Assembly: GCA_022702545.1 (NCBI GenBank)
Contig: JAHRBC010000002.1
Span: 4,836,001-4,900,000, forward strand
Source of the DNA: Phycomyces nitens
Lineage: Eukaryota > Mucoromycota > Mucoromycetes > Mucorales > Phycomycetaceae
Length of the DNA stretch: 64,000 bases
Reading direction: 5' to 3'
Positions 36,200 to 48,590 of the stretch are shown piece by piece; positions within the stretch are counted from its first letter, which is position 1, and each line of letters begins with the position of its first letter. A model generated the notes under the pieces. That model was not told the DNA's origin. It saw nothing but the letters and a program-made list of their open reading frames with translations, and did not search any database. The translations under genes and the position numbers were made by a program.

Positions 36200-38576
36200 G
36201 CATATGAATCTTTATCATTATTATTTACAAGATAAAATATAATAAAATCATTTACTAGTCAATACTCCTTGCCAGGAATAAACACGCTCATGGCTCTGCA
36301 AATCTCCCTTTTTTTTCCTTTAGACAACCAACAGGAAATGCAATCTTGTAATAAAATATTGGCATTGTTTCAAATGTGCATAGATCTTGTAATTATCAGG
36401 CCATTTAGGTTTCTATTTTTTAGAAAAGAACTCCAACTTGACCTCTTTTCTATTTTATACTCTAGTCTGATTTGTACCTACAAATCAAGTGTGATTTTAT
36501 CAGAAGAAAATAGTAATAATAATATAAAGGATGTATATACCCATGAGCTATTTTTACATCTGTTCATTTGTTTCATCCAACCTTGGTGTGATTTTCCACA
36601 CTTCTTATTATGGATGATGATCCTAATTCCTTATTGGATACTATATTTATATATATACACTTCAATATAAAAACTCGTTGTAGCCATGACAATTTGTTCT
36701 TTTACATAAGAATTACTAGGGAATTAGAATATTTTTTTTTTGGTTTTTATCATTCTTGCAGGTACAAAATATAGGTTAAGGTTTTGACCGGATGACCCCT
36801 TCTTCAGATTCCGACCTCGGCATAAAACCTCGGCCTTTTCACCGACTTCATAGCAACACAAAAACAAACAGTCCAGACAAAATATTTTGTATGCTTGAAT
36901 TTATTTTTTCATGTATTTTTTATTTTTTTGGGTGCAGGCAATAACAGTAATACCATTTCCATGGCAACAGGTACGATTAATTTGTTGAATACACGTCTTG
37001 TACAAATAATATCCTTTTTCTATTGTCTTACCAACTCTTGGGATTTTGTTTTCCTGGTCCCACTCCGGTCGCTAGATACAAAATATACAATGCTCTCTAG
37101 AATTTCAGTAACCATTTGATCCACCTGTCAAAAGATTCGGTCTACTGTTTGATAAAGCTTATATGATTCGATCTATTATATTGCCAATTCTCGGTACCAT
37201 TCGACTTGCGGCTTGATGTAAAATCAAACGTGTATCAAGTGGCTATTGTTACTTGTGCCAAGTATATATCCATGGATAATGAGCTGATTACAAGCACCAA
37301 AATTTTTTTTTTTTTTTGCTTCAAGAGCAAGTTTAAACAGCACCTGTAAATTTACCCACCTGCAAATAAACTCTATTCAAAAGCCATAGTATATATGCAA
37401 CAGTGATGTTAATCGGTACATTGTAAGCTGACCATTGTATTTTTACACTACCAAAAAATGCAAGGGCAGCCTTTTGCAGCAAAGATAGCATAGTAAATCG
37501 AACCTGACCCATAACAAATAAAGTGACGTGAACCAGCTGATATAGGAGACAGGCCACCTTTGATCTTAGATAGGGGGGTAACCTATAGATCAGGGGTCAC
37601 GACCATCGATTCTGGGTGTATTTTCCGATGGAGTCTATACATGGAATCTGATCTCTCTTTATCTTTTGCCTTTTATAACCACAATAAATTACAGAAATAT
37701 AGAACCCTTTATTCACATTGCAATAGCACGGGCCTTTGTGAAAAGTATAGTAAAGGCATCTTTAAGAATCGGGTATCTAAAATGCAGTTGTCGGACAGTA
37801 TTTATTTAAACTTAGATTAAACTACAGACCGGTAAGCAGTAAATCGATATGCAAGTCACAAGATGTGTACCACTCAATTATGGTATATCTTGGCTGTCAA
37901 TAGGTTTTTAATTCTCTTTACGCATCGCAATCTACATTATTAGAATCACTTTAACTACTTGAACAGTCTTTTTTTCTTCTTTGCTCGGCTGTTCATATAA
38001 TAGTATGCTTAGAATCAGCAAAGACTCTAAACTAAATCGATCCATATTGTCTAAATCTTTCTAACAAGAGTTTAATCCAGCTTGAACAAGCTGCAAAAAA
38101 GTTATTTCTAGTCTTTTCTCCACATTACCAGCCCAATAAATTTGACAATCTCTGGATTGAATAATCTATTACTTGGACTGCACAAACGGTGCCAGACATT
38201 AATTGCTGGTCAATCATGAAAAAAAAAACATCCCTTTCTTGCTTTGGTTTCTGACTGATAGAGAAATGAAAATGAAGTACACATTTATACTTTGTGTATT
38301 TACTTTGATTAGTATTCTTTATAACTTAAATTATCCGTAATACACTTTACGTTATGTTGATTTAACTGTATCCCGAATTGCAGGTGATTAAATGCCGCAA
38401 GAAATCGCTCATTGTATTATCAAAAAAGACACAGAATGGATAAGGATACATCATTTAAGGAAAGAATAACACTATAGTATATATCTTACAATCATAAAGT
38501 ACCGAGTACAATGCCACGATGAGCAGAATTTAGCCGATGTTTTCAAAGCCTTTTCAGAGAGTTTAACAAATCAGCT
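36200..38576. other. AT-rich gene-poor region
   Basis: About 2.4 kb. ORFs here (for example 36269-36670) are rich in Phe, Ile and Tyr because of base composition and have no recognisable domain. It contains a T run near 37307-37318. Nothing functional is supported. Confidence 0.4.
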
Positions 38577-39082
38577 GTGTCAAACGTACCGATGGATCTA
38601 ACATTGATGCCCACGCATTCAGCACACAAGCAAAGTTTGGACTGGGATATCACACCAGTTTGTTACATTAATTGCGAGCTCGATATATACTTATCTTGGC
38701 ATGACTTTATAATGTATACACAGAATGAAACTGAGATGGGGACAGGGGAAACAAAACATTACCAAGTGTCCGAGGTACCTTTGGATATGGATCAATTCCG
38801 CATTGGCTAGTTGTGCAAAAAGCAATTACATCAAAGGTTATGGTCTGCGCAATCAAAAAAGAAAATAAGCTTTATACGTACAGTGTCATGATTAATGGTA
38901 ATCAGATCAAAATATTGGTTCTCCAATTATCAAATGCAGCCGAGTATAGCTCTTATATAACAAACGATAATTTCTTGTCCACAATTAAAGGAGCATATGT
39001 ATTTATCAGAGATATTAATGACAATGGTTCAGTTTGTTGGATTTATGGAAAGTTCGTTGCTCAGACCAGAGGAGATATATAA
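38577..39082 (+). pseudogene. Possible remnant of a protein gene, family unknown
   Basis: Two successive plus-strand frames (38577-38810 and 38813-39082) lie end to end in different frames. Their composition is more protein-like than the neighbourhood (PMDLTLMPTHSAHKQSLDWD; VMINGNQIKILVLQLSNAAE), with balanced charged residues. Together they would give about 165 residues if one frameshift joined them, or they could be exons with an intron I cannot place. No motif allows a name. A chance origin cannot be excluded. Confidence 0.3.
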
Positions 39083-39549
39083 TGCCTTGTTTTACCTGGA
39101 TATTCTTTCTTTTTTTCTCGAGTCCAGTTGTATACATGCTGAAAAAGAAGTAAGAGCCAATATAGCTATATCTTTATATCCTCTTAAATCAACTTTTGAC
39201 TTTTTTTTTTATTAATAACGATTTATGTGAATTTGACCAAAGTTACATATATATATATATCCATCCCCGTGAGCTTTATCTCGACTCTTTGAGTTATTTG
39301 CATCTCTTGATTGATACATAACATTCTTATTTCTTACGCTACATTATCTTGATAATTCATACAGCATAACTCTAGGCAGCATAAAAAAAACTACTACAAA
39401 TCTGCCTGCACAAAAACCGCGGATTAAATATTTATTGTCTGTGTTTAATATTTTAACAATCCGCAATTTAACGCTTCTTTTCACATTGTATAAAGACTTG
39501 GTATTTTTGCACCTTCTTTTATCATTATACATCTCCACAACCCTCTACA

Positions 39550-39903
39550 ATGCAGACCTTCTCCATTAAAAAACAAATCCTCTCAAAGTGCCAGCGTCGC
39601 CAATCCCAAAAGACCTCCAATCCAACCACCAAAGCCCTTTCTACATTCACATCTTCGGTGGGCCAATGCATCAAAAGCTTCACTCTAGTCAAGAAAGATT
39701 TCAGCTGCAACAAACCACAAACAACAAGTCCACCTTCTTTAATTTCATCTTCATCGACCATTTCCAATGACTCCTGTTTTTCAGACTTTCCCGATGACGA
39801 GCACTTTCAGGCGTCTGAAAAGTCCATGGCTCTCGATGCACTTATCTTTGATCACCCCTCGGTTACTGTCTGCATTCGCCCAGCTACTTACCACCCATCT
39901 TAA
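39550..39903 (+). CDS. Hypothetical protein, 117 residues
   Basis: A single-exon ORF starting at ATG after a C/A-rich leader (CATCTCCACAACCCTCTACA). Residues 1-50 are basic and Ser/Thr-rich (KKQILSKCQRRQSQKTSN); the middle is Ser/Pro-rich; the end is more ordered (SEKSMALDALIFDHPSVTVCIRP). There is no signal peptide or membrane segment. Codon choice (many C-ending codons) differs from the surrounding AT-rich DNA, which supports coding. Function unknown. It is isolated: no other convincing gene within 10 kb on either side except the small secreted protein. Confidence 0.5.
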   Translation: MQTFSIKKQILSKCQRRQSQKTSNPTTKALSTFTSSVGQCIKSFTLVKKDFSCNKPQTTSPPSLISSSSTISNDSCFSDFPDDEHFQASEKSMALDALIFDHPSVTVCIRPATYHPS

Positions 39904-42900
39904 GTCGATCCAATACATATATCTATTACACTGTAGACATTGTACAGATAGACAACTCCTTCAAGGAAGCATTTGTTTTGCACTATACATCATCAAAATA
40001 TCAAACTCTACCAACCTCCTTGGAAGAAATATTTTATTTTTTAAAAAAAAAGAGAGAACCAAAACGCATTCATTTTTTTTCAGTGGTTCCATTTTGCTTC
40101 CAATCCCAAATAAATACACAATTTCTTGTTGATGATTCTTAAAACTTGTTCTTTACAATCGATAAACATATTTATAGTTAATTAACTTGCAAGTATATAG
40201 GCATTTGTGAAATCTTTAAATAGGTTACTTGATGCACCCCTTTATTTCTTGGTTCTGATGACGATTTTTTTTAGAAAAAAAGGCAAGTAAAACTAAATTT
40301 AAACACACAGTGGAAGCTATCTATCTTTTTTTTGGAGCTCTTGTCAGTTCAATAATTACGATTTTTTAACGCTTTATAGTCATATATAATCAACAAGCAC
40401 TTGAAGTAAGGATCTTTAGACCAAATTCATCGATATTTTGTTTATAAAATAATCAACAGTCACTTGAAGTATGTCGGCAGTAAAGGATATATATCATTAG
40501 AAAAAGATACTCCAAGGCTTAGACATGTTAGACTTCTAAACACCTTGACTACAGGTAAGCCCGTTTTTTCTGGTTGGACAAAATACTATTGTGTGTATTG
40601 GCCAAGGTGGGTATTCGGATTTGAAACAAATTAAAGTGATTCTGATTGATAGCAACAACAAAAAAAACTTGTACGTGGGTAGAAATTGGCGTAAATGGAT
40701 AAATTATTTTTACATACACTACTTATGATTTTCTCTAGCTCTAGAATGTTATGTCTGTACTATGATAAGCTTTCATTGTTGATCATTTATACAACAATTG
40801 GCTGTGTCTTATTAATACTTTGCACAACCTTGAGAAGCTTAAATGTGACAGTTGACAAATTAGAGTCGAAAGATGTGGTACAGACTCTCTGTGCCACACT
40901 TTATTATTTTCTGACAATGTGCATAATAATAAAAACATCGATTCTCTTTTGTCTTGTGATTATTAATGACAAACTAGCTATATATTTTCAAATATTATAA
41001 TAGCTAGAGGAAAACGCATAGTAAATCGTATTATTAATACATATCTTTTGTTTTGACCTTGACGGCGTTATCTTGATATGGCGAAACCAATACAACTTGC
41101 TCTGACTCTGTTACGGTTACATGTGTGGTAACTTTCCCGGTACTTGCCAAGAAGGTAGCTTTTGTTATGTAGAGTCTTATGGAATGCTGGATATTTGGCT
41201 TGAGATGATATTGTTAAAGTTGATAATTGATGAGCTCAAACTTGGATGGCATTTGACCTCTTTAATTGGTATTTTGTGGATAATTCTACAAGTGATTGCA
41301 GCATATCTCGCTAAATTGCCTATCTACCTTTTCGTATATCGGATAAATTGGAGATTTCATGCCGAGATTAAAACCCATTTGGCTACATTTAATTTTTATA
41401 GAAACTAATATTTTGTGGATATAAAGTGGCGTATACCTTGTACGGATTGATACTCTTTGGAATATACTTGTAGCTCACAGTTTAATTTCCATTATTTTTA
41501 TAGTTTCAATACATTGTATATTCTCTGTATAATGTCTCTTGTTTCTTTGGATAGATATTCTACGACTTTTTCCCTATATCCTTCTCCTGTTTCCTGTAAA
41601 TAGTATACATGTGCTGAGAGACTACGCTATGTATATTGAGATTCTGGATAGCTGAGCAATTCCTGTCCTCAGAACCATTAATTACCAGAATTTTGTGGAC
41701 CAATCTTGGGCTACTAAAATTGCTTGGCTACCTTTTACTCTAAGTTTTTTTTAATGCTCGATAAATCTGCTTCCACAGAGGATTTAACAAAAAAAAGGCT
41801 CTAATTTTTGTTTGTATGCGTTAATGTATCTTGGGCTACTGCTTTTGGATCTAGGAACACACTTTGAAACTATGATGTCTCTCTGATATGTATTGGAGCA
41901 AAAACAACTATCGGCAAGTTGCATTTCAGATCGTATTAAATCTGTTTGATAGATCCTATTCGTAAAATAATATATTTTGCCGATGGAAGCCGTTCACAAT
42001 TAAATTTTGTTAAAATACTAAAAAAAACAACTATTGCATTTTATATCCCTTTATACCTTGACATTGTACCATAATATTGTCAGCATAGCAAATCTTTATA
42101 TATCCAATTGCATGGTTTTGCATCAATAGGAATTATACTCCTCCTGACTTGTACATACTTTAGTGATTATATGCTTTCTGTAGACTTGTAGTGCAATTAG
42201 TATTGCCTTCAACTCCCTAACATTGATGAACTATCCTTTTATATTTCGGCCGGTGCCTTATTGTTTACATATTTTGTAATATGTCTTTCTAATCCAAGCC
42301 TGACGCATCAATGTGTATTGTGGCTGGTTCTGGTGACAGTATTGGTTGTATTATTGGAAGGTAATTTGCTGTGTATGGGGCATCTATTTAAAAGTTCTGT
42401 TCCTTTCTTGATTCTGATAACAACGTAAAATGTTTTTTTGGCCTTGAAAAGCTTGTATAGAGTATTTATTAAAGACCTCTCTGTAAGAATCTAATGAATA
42501 GTAATATATTTCCTATTTCTGGAACAATGGTTGTCATTTTTTATTAACCTGAAAACACAGCGGTCTAACCACACTTGCTTTAATGTCTATTTGACTCGGG
42601 TTTTCAAGTTGCACATCTTTTTTTTTCTCAGCACTGTTATTTATATAATTTATAGATAAAAATGTTATTATATTATTTTGTCAATTTATCAGATCCCATA
42701 GAAAGCTAGTTGCCCTGACATTTCTATTTTGTTTTTCAGGATGAGCAGATCGTCCAAGTGATTAGCAAGAAATGTCTTCCACAGAGACTCCATTAAATAT
42801 CTCTTTAGTTTATATAATATGCCCGAGAAATACACATTTTATATAAAAGAGGCATGTATCAATGTAATATACTTTTGGGTCCTGATACGAGAAACCATCA

Positions 42901-43756
42901 ATATTCCTTGCGTATCTGGACCACCATTTACACATCTTTCAAGTCAATATTTGTTAAAAAAAATATCCCTGCTCGATTTTATATCTTTGGGGAAATAGCC
43001 ATTTCATTTTGAAGCAATTATGCCAGTTAGTTTTCCTAACAATAAACAACTTGGAAATATAATTCTCGTTCTGTGAAGACAATATTTTAAGCGCAGAAGA
43101 TCCTGATTTTTATTTTATTTTACTATTATATCAACCTATTTCTAATATTTCAATGGTAATTGCAATGATTTCAAGGGATCAGAGACGTTGTTCATTGGAC
43201 TCCAAAATAATTCTCTTTTATCATTCTTGTCCATTGTTGATTGTTATTTCTTTCAATTCCAATAACAAACTTCTCAATCGTTCTTCATAATGAATTCTAT
43301 TGATTAGAATGTTTTAGTGTTGTTGTTGAACGGATATTGATTGTAATTATGGTGTAAAACTGTAGATGTGTTATTTAACGGGATGTATGCGAATCTATTG
43401 AAAATGATAGAAGTTGTACCATGATAGATTCCTTTACTGCTGATTTCCTGGGATGTCACTAAATTCTATATAATATAGTATACTGGGTCCCGGTGGATTT
43501 GGGTTTTCTCTCCAAACTCTTTGAGAATATTTCAAATGGCTTCTACTAAAAAAAAAGTTGCCCCACAGTTTCTGTGATAATTTGGGGTCGAGGACTTTAG
43601 ATACTTGGAGAGTGTCATCTATTAAAGGAATGATATTATGGTGGTTTATATGCAGTAAGAGTAAGAAAGTAGCGCCTAATCGTTGAATAGCCGATATTGC
43701 AACGCAAATAAAAACTCTCTCTTTCCCTTTTAATACATCATTTCCTAAAAAAAAAC
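39904..43756. other. AT-rich gene desert
   Basis: About 3.9 kb without a supported gene. Two hydrophobic ORFs (40695-41000 and 41121-41408) could be read as membrane proteins, but Leu/Ile/Phe-rich frames are expected by chance at this base composition and no splice junction joins them convincingly. The remainder is A/T tracts and simple-sequence DNA. Confidence 0.4.
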
Positions 43757-44733
43757 ATGGAAAATGCACAAAAAAAGTGTCCAATGATCCAGCATTCTGG
43801 TTATAAAAAAACTGATGACACATCTCACGCAATCATTGTATATGAGAGCATTAAGAATGGAATAAACCAAGCTGACATTGGCAAAAAAGTCAATGTCAGC
43901 AAATACATTGTAAGGCGTGTCCTTAAAAGTTAAAGAGAAACAGGCTTGCATAAAGCTTTTATACAATTTGGTAGACCACCAAAGCTAAATAAAAAAAAGA
44001 CAACATAAAGATCATTCATGAGATTAGCCATGATCTAAAACAGCCATTAAGCGAGATCCCTAAAAACTTGACTACACTTGTATCAGACAAGACTCTTCAA
44101 AAGTTTCTACGTTGAGATGGTATTTACTTTTGTAAAATAATCTCAAAGCTAAAGATTTCAAAAATTAATCAAAAAAGCTTGCAATAGTCGAAGGAATATT
44201 TGAACTGGAAAATTATATATTAGAATGACATCCTCTGGTCTGATGAGTACCATTTCAAACTGCACAGGAATAATGTGCGCAGGAGAGTTCTCAGGTGGAA
44301 CAATATCATTTTTCATCTTTACTTCATCTCACCAACCGTGAATTTTTGTGGTGATGACATTATAGCCTGGGGATGCTTTTATGGAATGAGTGCCAGAGTT
44401 TTAGATGCCATGAAAGGAAGTGTTGATTCCAAGAAGATGATGCCAGATAACATGCAAGTTCTTTGACATTAACCTATAAGAAAAAATTGTCTTTAGCTTA
44501 TGGATAACTAGCCAGCTCAAACTCCAGACCTGAAACTCAAAGAACATGTTTGGGCTTATTTTAAGCGCCAGATACAATCAGACAAACAGAATTTTATCAG
44601 TACATATTATTCGAAGCTCGAATCTTAACGATAATTGAAGAAAATACCGAGATATTATTTGGAGAGTTTAATCTCAAGCATTCCCTTATGACAAGCTGGG
44701 ATTGATGCCAATAGAAATACTATCAAGGATTAA
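43757..44733 (+). pseudogene. Degenerate Tc1-type transposase
   Basis: Begins MENAQKKCP and has a readable helix-turn-helix (INQADIGKKVNVSKYIVRRVL), then GRPPKLNKKK, then the catalytic part with the WSDEYHFKLHR first-Asp motif and a recognisable C-terminus (AQTPDLKLKEHVWAYFKRQI). It ends QAGIDANRNTIKD before TAA. Several stops and frameshifts (for example after VLKS and KKKTT) show long decay. The third motif has Lys-Leu-Lys-Glu where SPDLNPIE is expected. It is a different, older subfamily from the copy at 14.3 kb. Confidence 0.75.
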
Positions 44734-45046
44734 GAATATCTTTTTGTTTTGAGCTATAAAAGTAAAATGCCTAATAAATGTTCTATAGTTATTTGAGCTT
44801 TTTAAATAGGATTCTTGGTATGCCTTTTCGAATATGAAGACTGTACATATTTTTGAAAATATGTGGAGACTGCAAATTGAGGAGCGTCTTTCTTCCACTC
44901 ACTGTATTATTCTAGTCCTGCTCACTTTTGCCACAGTTGAAAAATTGTTTTTTTTGCGAATACATATTTTATTGACACAACCTCATAATAATAAGTAGGT
45001 CGAGTACGCCTGAGGGATCAAACTCACAGGGCAGTACTGTCAACTC

Positions 45047-46336
45047 ATGGCAAATTTAGCGACTAACAATTCTTGCACAGAGCACAATACTCATCTTAAT
45101 AACAAGTCTTTTTATATGTTTACTGAATCTGGTTTTGAGCAAAACCTATCAATGAATACAGCATCTGCTGCTTGGGCCAGCACCATCCATCTGTCGAGCG
45201 GTTTGTTCAATCTCGGTAAATTCGTTCCTACCAGTGGAGTAGACAATGTTCTCTCTGACCACATTTCCAGGTGACCTCGTTGACTTTGCGGTACACTCGA
45301 CCAAAAAATCTTTTGGCAGAGGTCGTTTTTGCCAAACCTGTCGCCCGGGTGAAAACCATCTCTAACAGTCTAGTGTACCAAAACACCAAAACTATCGCTT
45401 CTCCAAGTTTGCCTTTCAATAGTCATATTGTGAAGGTTGACATTTATTTTATCAGCGTTTGCGATCCCAAAACTAGCCTCCTTGTACCCATTGAAGAGGC
45501 TTTCCATTTGTATGGAAAAGTTGTTTAATTGCGTGCCTACGTCTCTCACCGTGGAACTTTTCATCGTGAAGCTACCGTCCTTCTGGACGCATCTTGGTTG
45601 GATACGCCTAAGCCTTTTCGCAGTCGCTTTCATTTGGAATGTTCCATCTCCTGTGCAGTGGAGCTGTGTTCCAAGGACATTCCACCCGTGTATGGGTATT
45701 GCCGTGAGGAAGGTTACTTCCTCTGTGCTTGTTTAAAAGCACCAATCTCGCACATCCCACTGTAAGCGTTATAGTGTCTTGAGCTATGAGATGGATAGCC
45801 GAGACTGACCCGCCCACCCCGACACTGTTGAGGCCGAGCGTCTTCAGCAAGACCAGCACCAATTGGAGATTATTAAATAAGACGCTCCACGTGCTCTTCA
45901 GACATCTGCCGACACTCCCCTCTCTCTTCCCAGTGTGGCCGTGGGTTTGACATCAGACAATATATGTCCTACCCCAATTTATTTGGCTCCTATGCCCATT
46001 CGTTGCCGATCCATGTCGGTAATGGCCACTCGATCCAAGGGTGGATCCACTTGTTCCCCTTCTCCCATTGGTGAGAACATGGACATACCAATTTATGGAC
46101 CCAGGGATCGAAGAACTGATACCAGCAAGTACTCGTTTTCCTCTCGGGGTATTGCCTTTTTTAAGGATGATATATCCCGGCCAATCATGACAAATGCTGA
46201 ATTCCACCAGTCCTTGCTCGATTTCTCTGTCCAGACCCATGTTCAGGACAATCAACTTTTTATTGATCTTGATGATAATATGCTCATCAATGAACCTGAC
46301 ACTCCTTTTGGCCAGTCTGGCCAGTCATTTTTATAG
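45047..46336 (+). pseudogene. LINE ORF1 remnant
   Basis: Three pieces in changing frames (45047-45274, 45271-45765 with one internal TAA, and 45935-46336). The middle piece contains TSLTLRYTRPKNLLAEVVF and, near its end, Cys-rich sequence (GYCREEGYFLCACLKAP) recalling a zinc-knuckle. The last piece is Ser/Pro-rich and ends at a TAG that abuts the ORF2 start. The function in live elements is RNA binding. A related sequence recurs at 53.15-53.65 kb, which supports its status as part of a repeat family. Confidence 0.6.
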
Positions 46337-47202
46337 ATGACTGTACAAGTTATCCAGTTAGGAACCTTGAATGTTCGAGGTCTCCTCTCTACCATGACTA
46401 ATCCCCAACCTCCAAAACGTCTCTTTATCCGTCACCTTCCCTCATTATCTCTTTCACTTTCCATGCTTGGTCTACAAGAGACCCATATCCTTCCTTCTGA
46501 CTATTCTACTATGAGCCCTCTCTTTCATGCCCAGGCAAGTATTTGGACTCTGCACTATGCTGATCTCCTTCGATCCCCTTTTCCACTTTGGACAACTGTA
46601 CGTGTCACCAGACGATTTTCACTATAGTTGTCAAGGTTACACGTACTTATCAACGCATTGACCCTTTTGGTGTCTTTGTTCTTTATGCTCCAAATATCCC
46701 TGCCTATCGATGTACTTTCTTTTATTCACTGGCCACCTTTATTCCTTCACTTATACCATCTCTACCTACATTTATCCTAGGAGACCTTAGCTAATTTTTT
46801 TGTCAGCGTCAAGCTCATCCATCTGCCTAAAAAGGATATCTTCAAGGCAGTTGTATTGATGTGCTTACTCTTTTTACCTTGTCTCCAACTCCTACCTTTT
46901 ACAGCACTCACACCCGTACTGGTATTGACTATATCTTCCGCCTCATCTCTTTAACCCCTGAATTTCTTGTTGTTGCTTTCATCAATCTTTCCTGGACCAA
47001 TCACTGCCTGTTGACCGTCTCTATCCTTCTCCCTCGACTTTCCAGTCCCGGAATATGGCGGTTCAGCACACAACATCTCTTCCACGGTGAATTTGACAAC
47101 TCCTTTACCAATCTCTTTTGGCTAAAGCTGGTGATTCTCTCCTTAATAATGACTCCCCTGGAACTCGTTGGGATTGTTTTAATCATATCCTCAAGCGACT
47201 AG
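46337..47202 (+). pseudogene. LINE ORF2, endonuclease part
   Basis: The frame opens MTVQVIQLGTLNVRGLLSTM, carries QETHI, then YAPNIPAYR and ILGDLS, and finally YSTHTRTGIDYIFRL, the order of an exonuclease-endonuclease-phosphatase fold. It breaks into three frames (46337-46627, 46588-46794, 46861-47202). In active elements this domain nicks target DNA to prime reverse transcription; the Asn of the GDFN box is lost here. Confidence 0.75.
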
Positions 47203-47587
47203 CTCTGTCATAATAAAAAAATATTCTATTGTCGCCTCCGTTCTCTGGAAAGATATCTCCCTCACCAACTCAATATGCTCTCCGGCTACCCACATTCATC
47301 TTCTCTTGCCAATATTAAATCCTAGTTAGCCTCTATCCAAATCTCTCGTGCTTTCACTCTCGCTACTAGATCTGGCATCAAGTGGTGTGAAGAAGGCTAG
47401 AAATCTACCGGATACTTTTTTTCATGTCTTCAAACAAAGATCTGTAGCCAAATAAATATCAACTTTAGTCGATACAGACAGTGGTGTGGCATACGCTTTG
47501 TCAGCAGACCTGCTTGGACACACCCAGACTTTCTATCAGACTTTTTACTCGCAAGAACCTATAGATCTACTTGCAGCATAATTCCTC

Positions 47588-48590
47588 TTGGACAGCCTCC
47601 CACCTTCAGACAATTTCTTTGCTGCACGCTGTGCTCCCTTGACTACAAAGGTAACGCTCGATGAACTTCTGGCCGTACTTGATGGTACACCCAGAAAATG
47701 CAGTCCAGGTATGGATGGCCTTCCATATCCCTTGTGGGCATGCATCCTAGTCCACCCTATCATCCAGACCGTGGCCGTTCAAGCGTATCAAAATGCTTTT
47801 CTAGATGTTTTTTCCTTCTTTGTGGTTGGAAACTGTTCTTGTTTTGCTCCTCAAGGCAGAGGACCCAATATCTTTCCAGAACTGGCATCAGATTTTACTG
47901 ATCAATTGTGAGGTCAACATCCCACCTTCGACGCTGCATTAATCCTCTAATTACATCTTTTCAAGCAGGTTTCACGGCAACTTGTTTTATTGATGACAAT
48001 AAACTGTTTTCACAGCTGGCAATGTCTCATGCGCAAATCCCCAAGGATCCCTTTGTCGGTCTCCTTTTAGACCAAGACAAGGCCTATGACCATGCTCACC
48101 CCATCTATCTTTGGCTAGTCATGGCTATAATGGGACTTTCTGCCATGTTCATCGACTCTGTCTGTGCTCACTTACCGTCTCACAATATATACAATAGTTC
48201 CTATTTACTGTCCCTCCCAGTCTTTCCACTTCCACCCCATCCCTTTCCCCGCCACCGTTGAAGCTTCTAGAATATTCTGATAATCTTCTGGTATTTCTCT
48301 CCTCGCATTTTGAAATGGTCACGATTTTATCCACCCTCCGTATATTTGAGGTTGGATCAAATGCCAAGGTCAACCTAAACAAACCCATTGTCGTTGCTCT
48401 CTTGAGACAATTCCACCCAGACTGCGATCTTATTTTGAATTCTGCTGATATATCCACCTGCTATGATCTCCATACTGCCACTGACGTGCGTTACCTCGGC
48501 TTTCCATTCAGTTCCCACCCTGCTCAGTTGGAATCATTCCCTGCGGCTCTTTTTGCAAAGTTAAAACAGCACTGTTCTGTACTTTTTTAG
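47588..48590 (+). pseudogene. LINE ORF2, reverse transcriptase part
   Basis: Fragments carry CSPGMDGLPYPLW (the PG-D-G-P-L box), LLLDQDKAYDHAHPIYL (motif A with its Asp), and NLLVFLSSHFEMVTILSTL with YSDN in place of YADD, followed by NAKVNLNKP. The frame shifts twice (47588-47911, 47908-48261, 48258-48590). Loss of the second catalytic Asp pair means the enzyme would be inactive even without frameshifts. Confidence 0.8.

Noticed and set aside
36269..36670. 133-codon ORF
   Set aside because: Phe/Ile/Leu-rich with no domain, and its composition follows the AT-rich background.
40695..41408. Two hydrophobic ORFs that resemble membrane proteins
   Set aside because: AT-rich DNA yields Leu/Ile/Phe-rich frames by chance; no splice junction or known motif links them.
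43480..43760. Possible terminal repeat of the Tc1 copy at 43.8 kb (GTTGCCCCACAGTTT against TTGCCACAGTTG near 44930)
   Set aside because: The match is short and in direct rather than inverted orientation, so it is not a convincing terminal inverted repeat.
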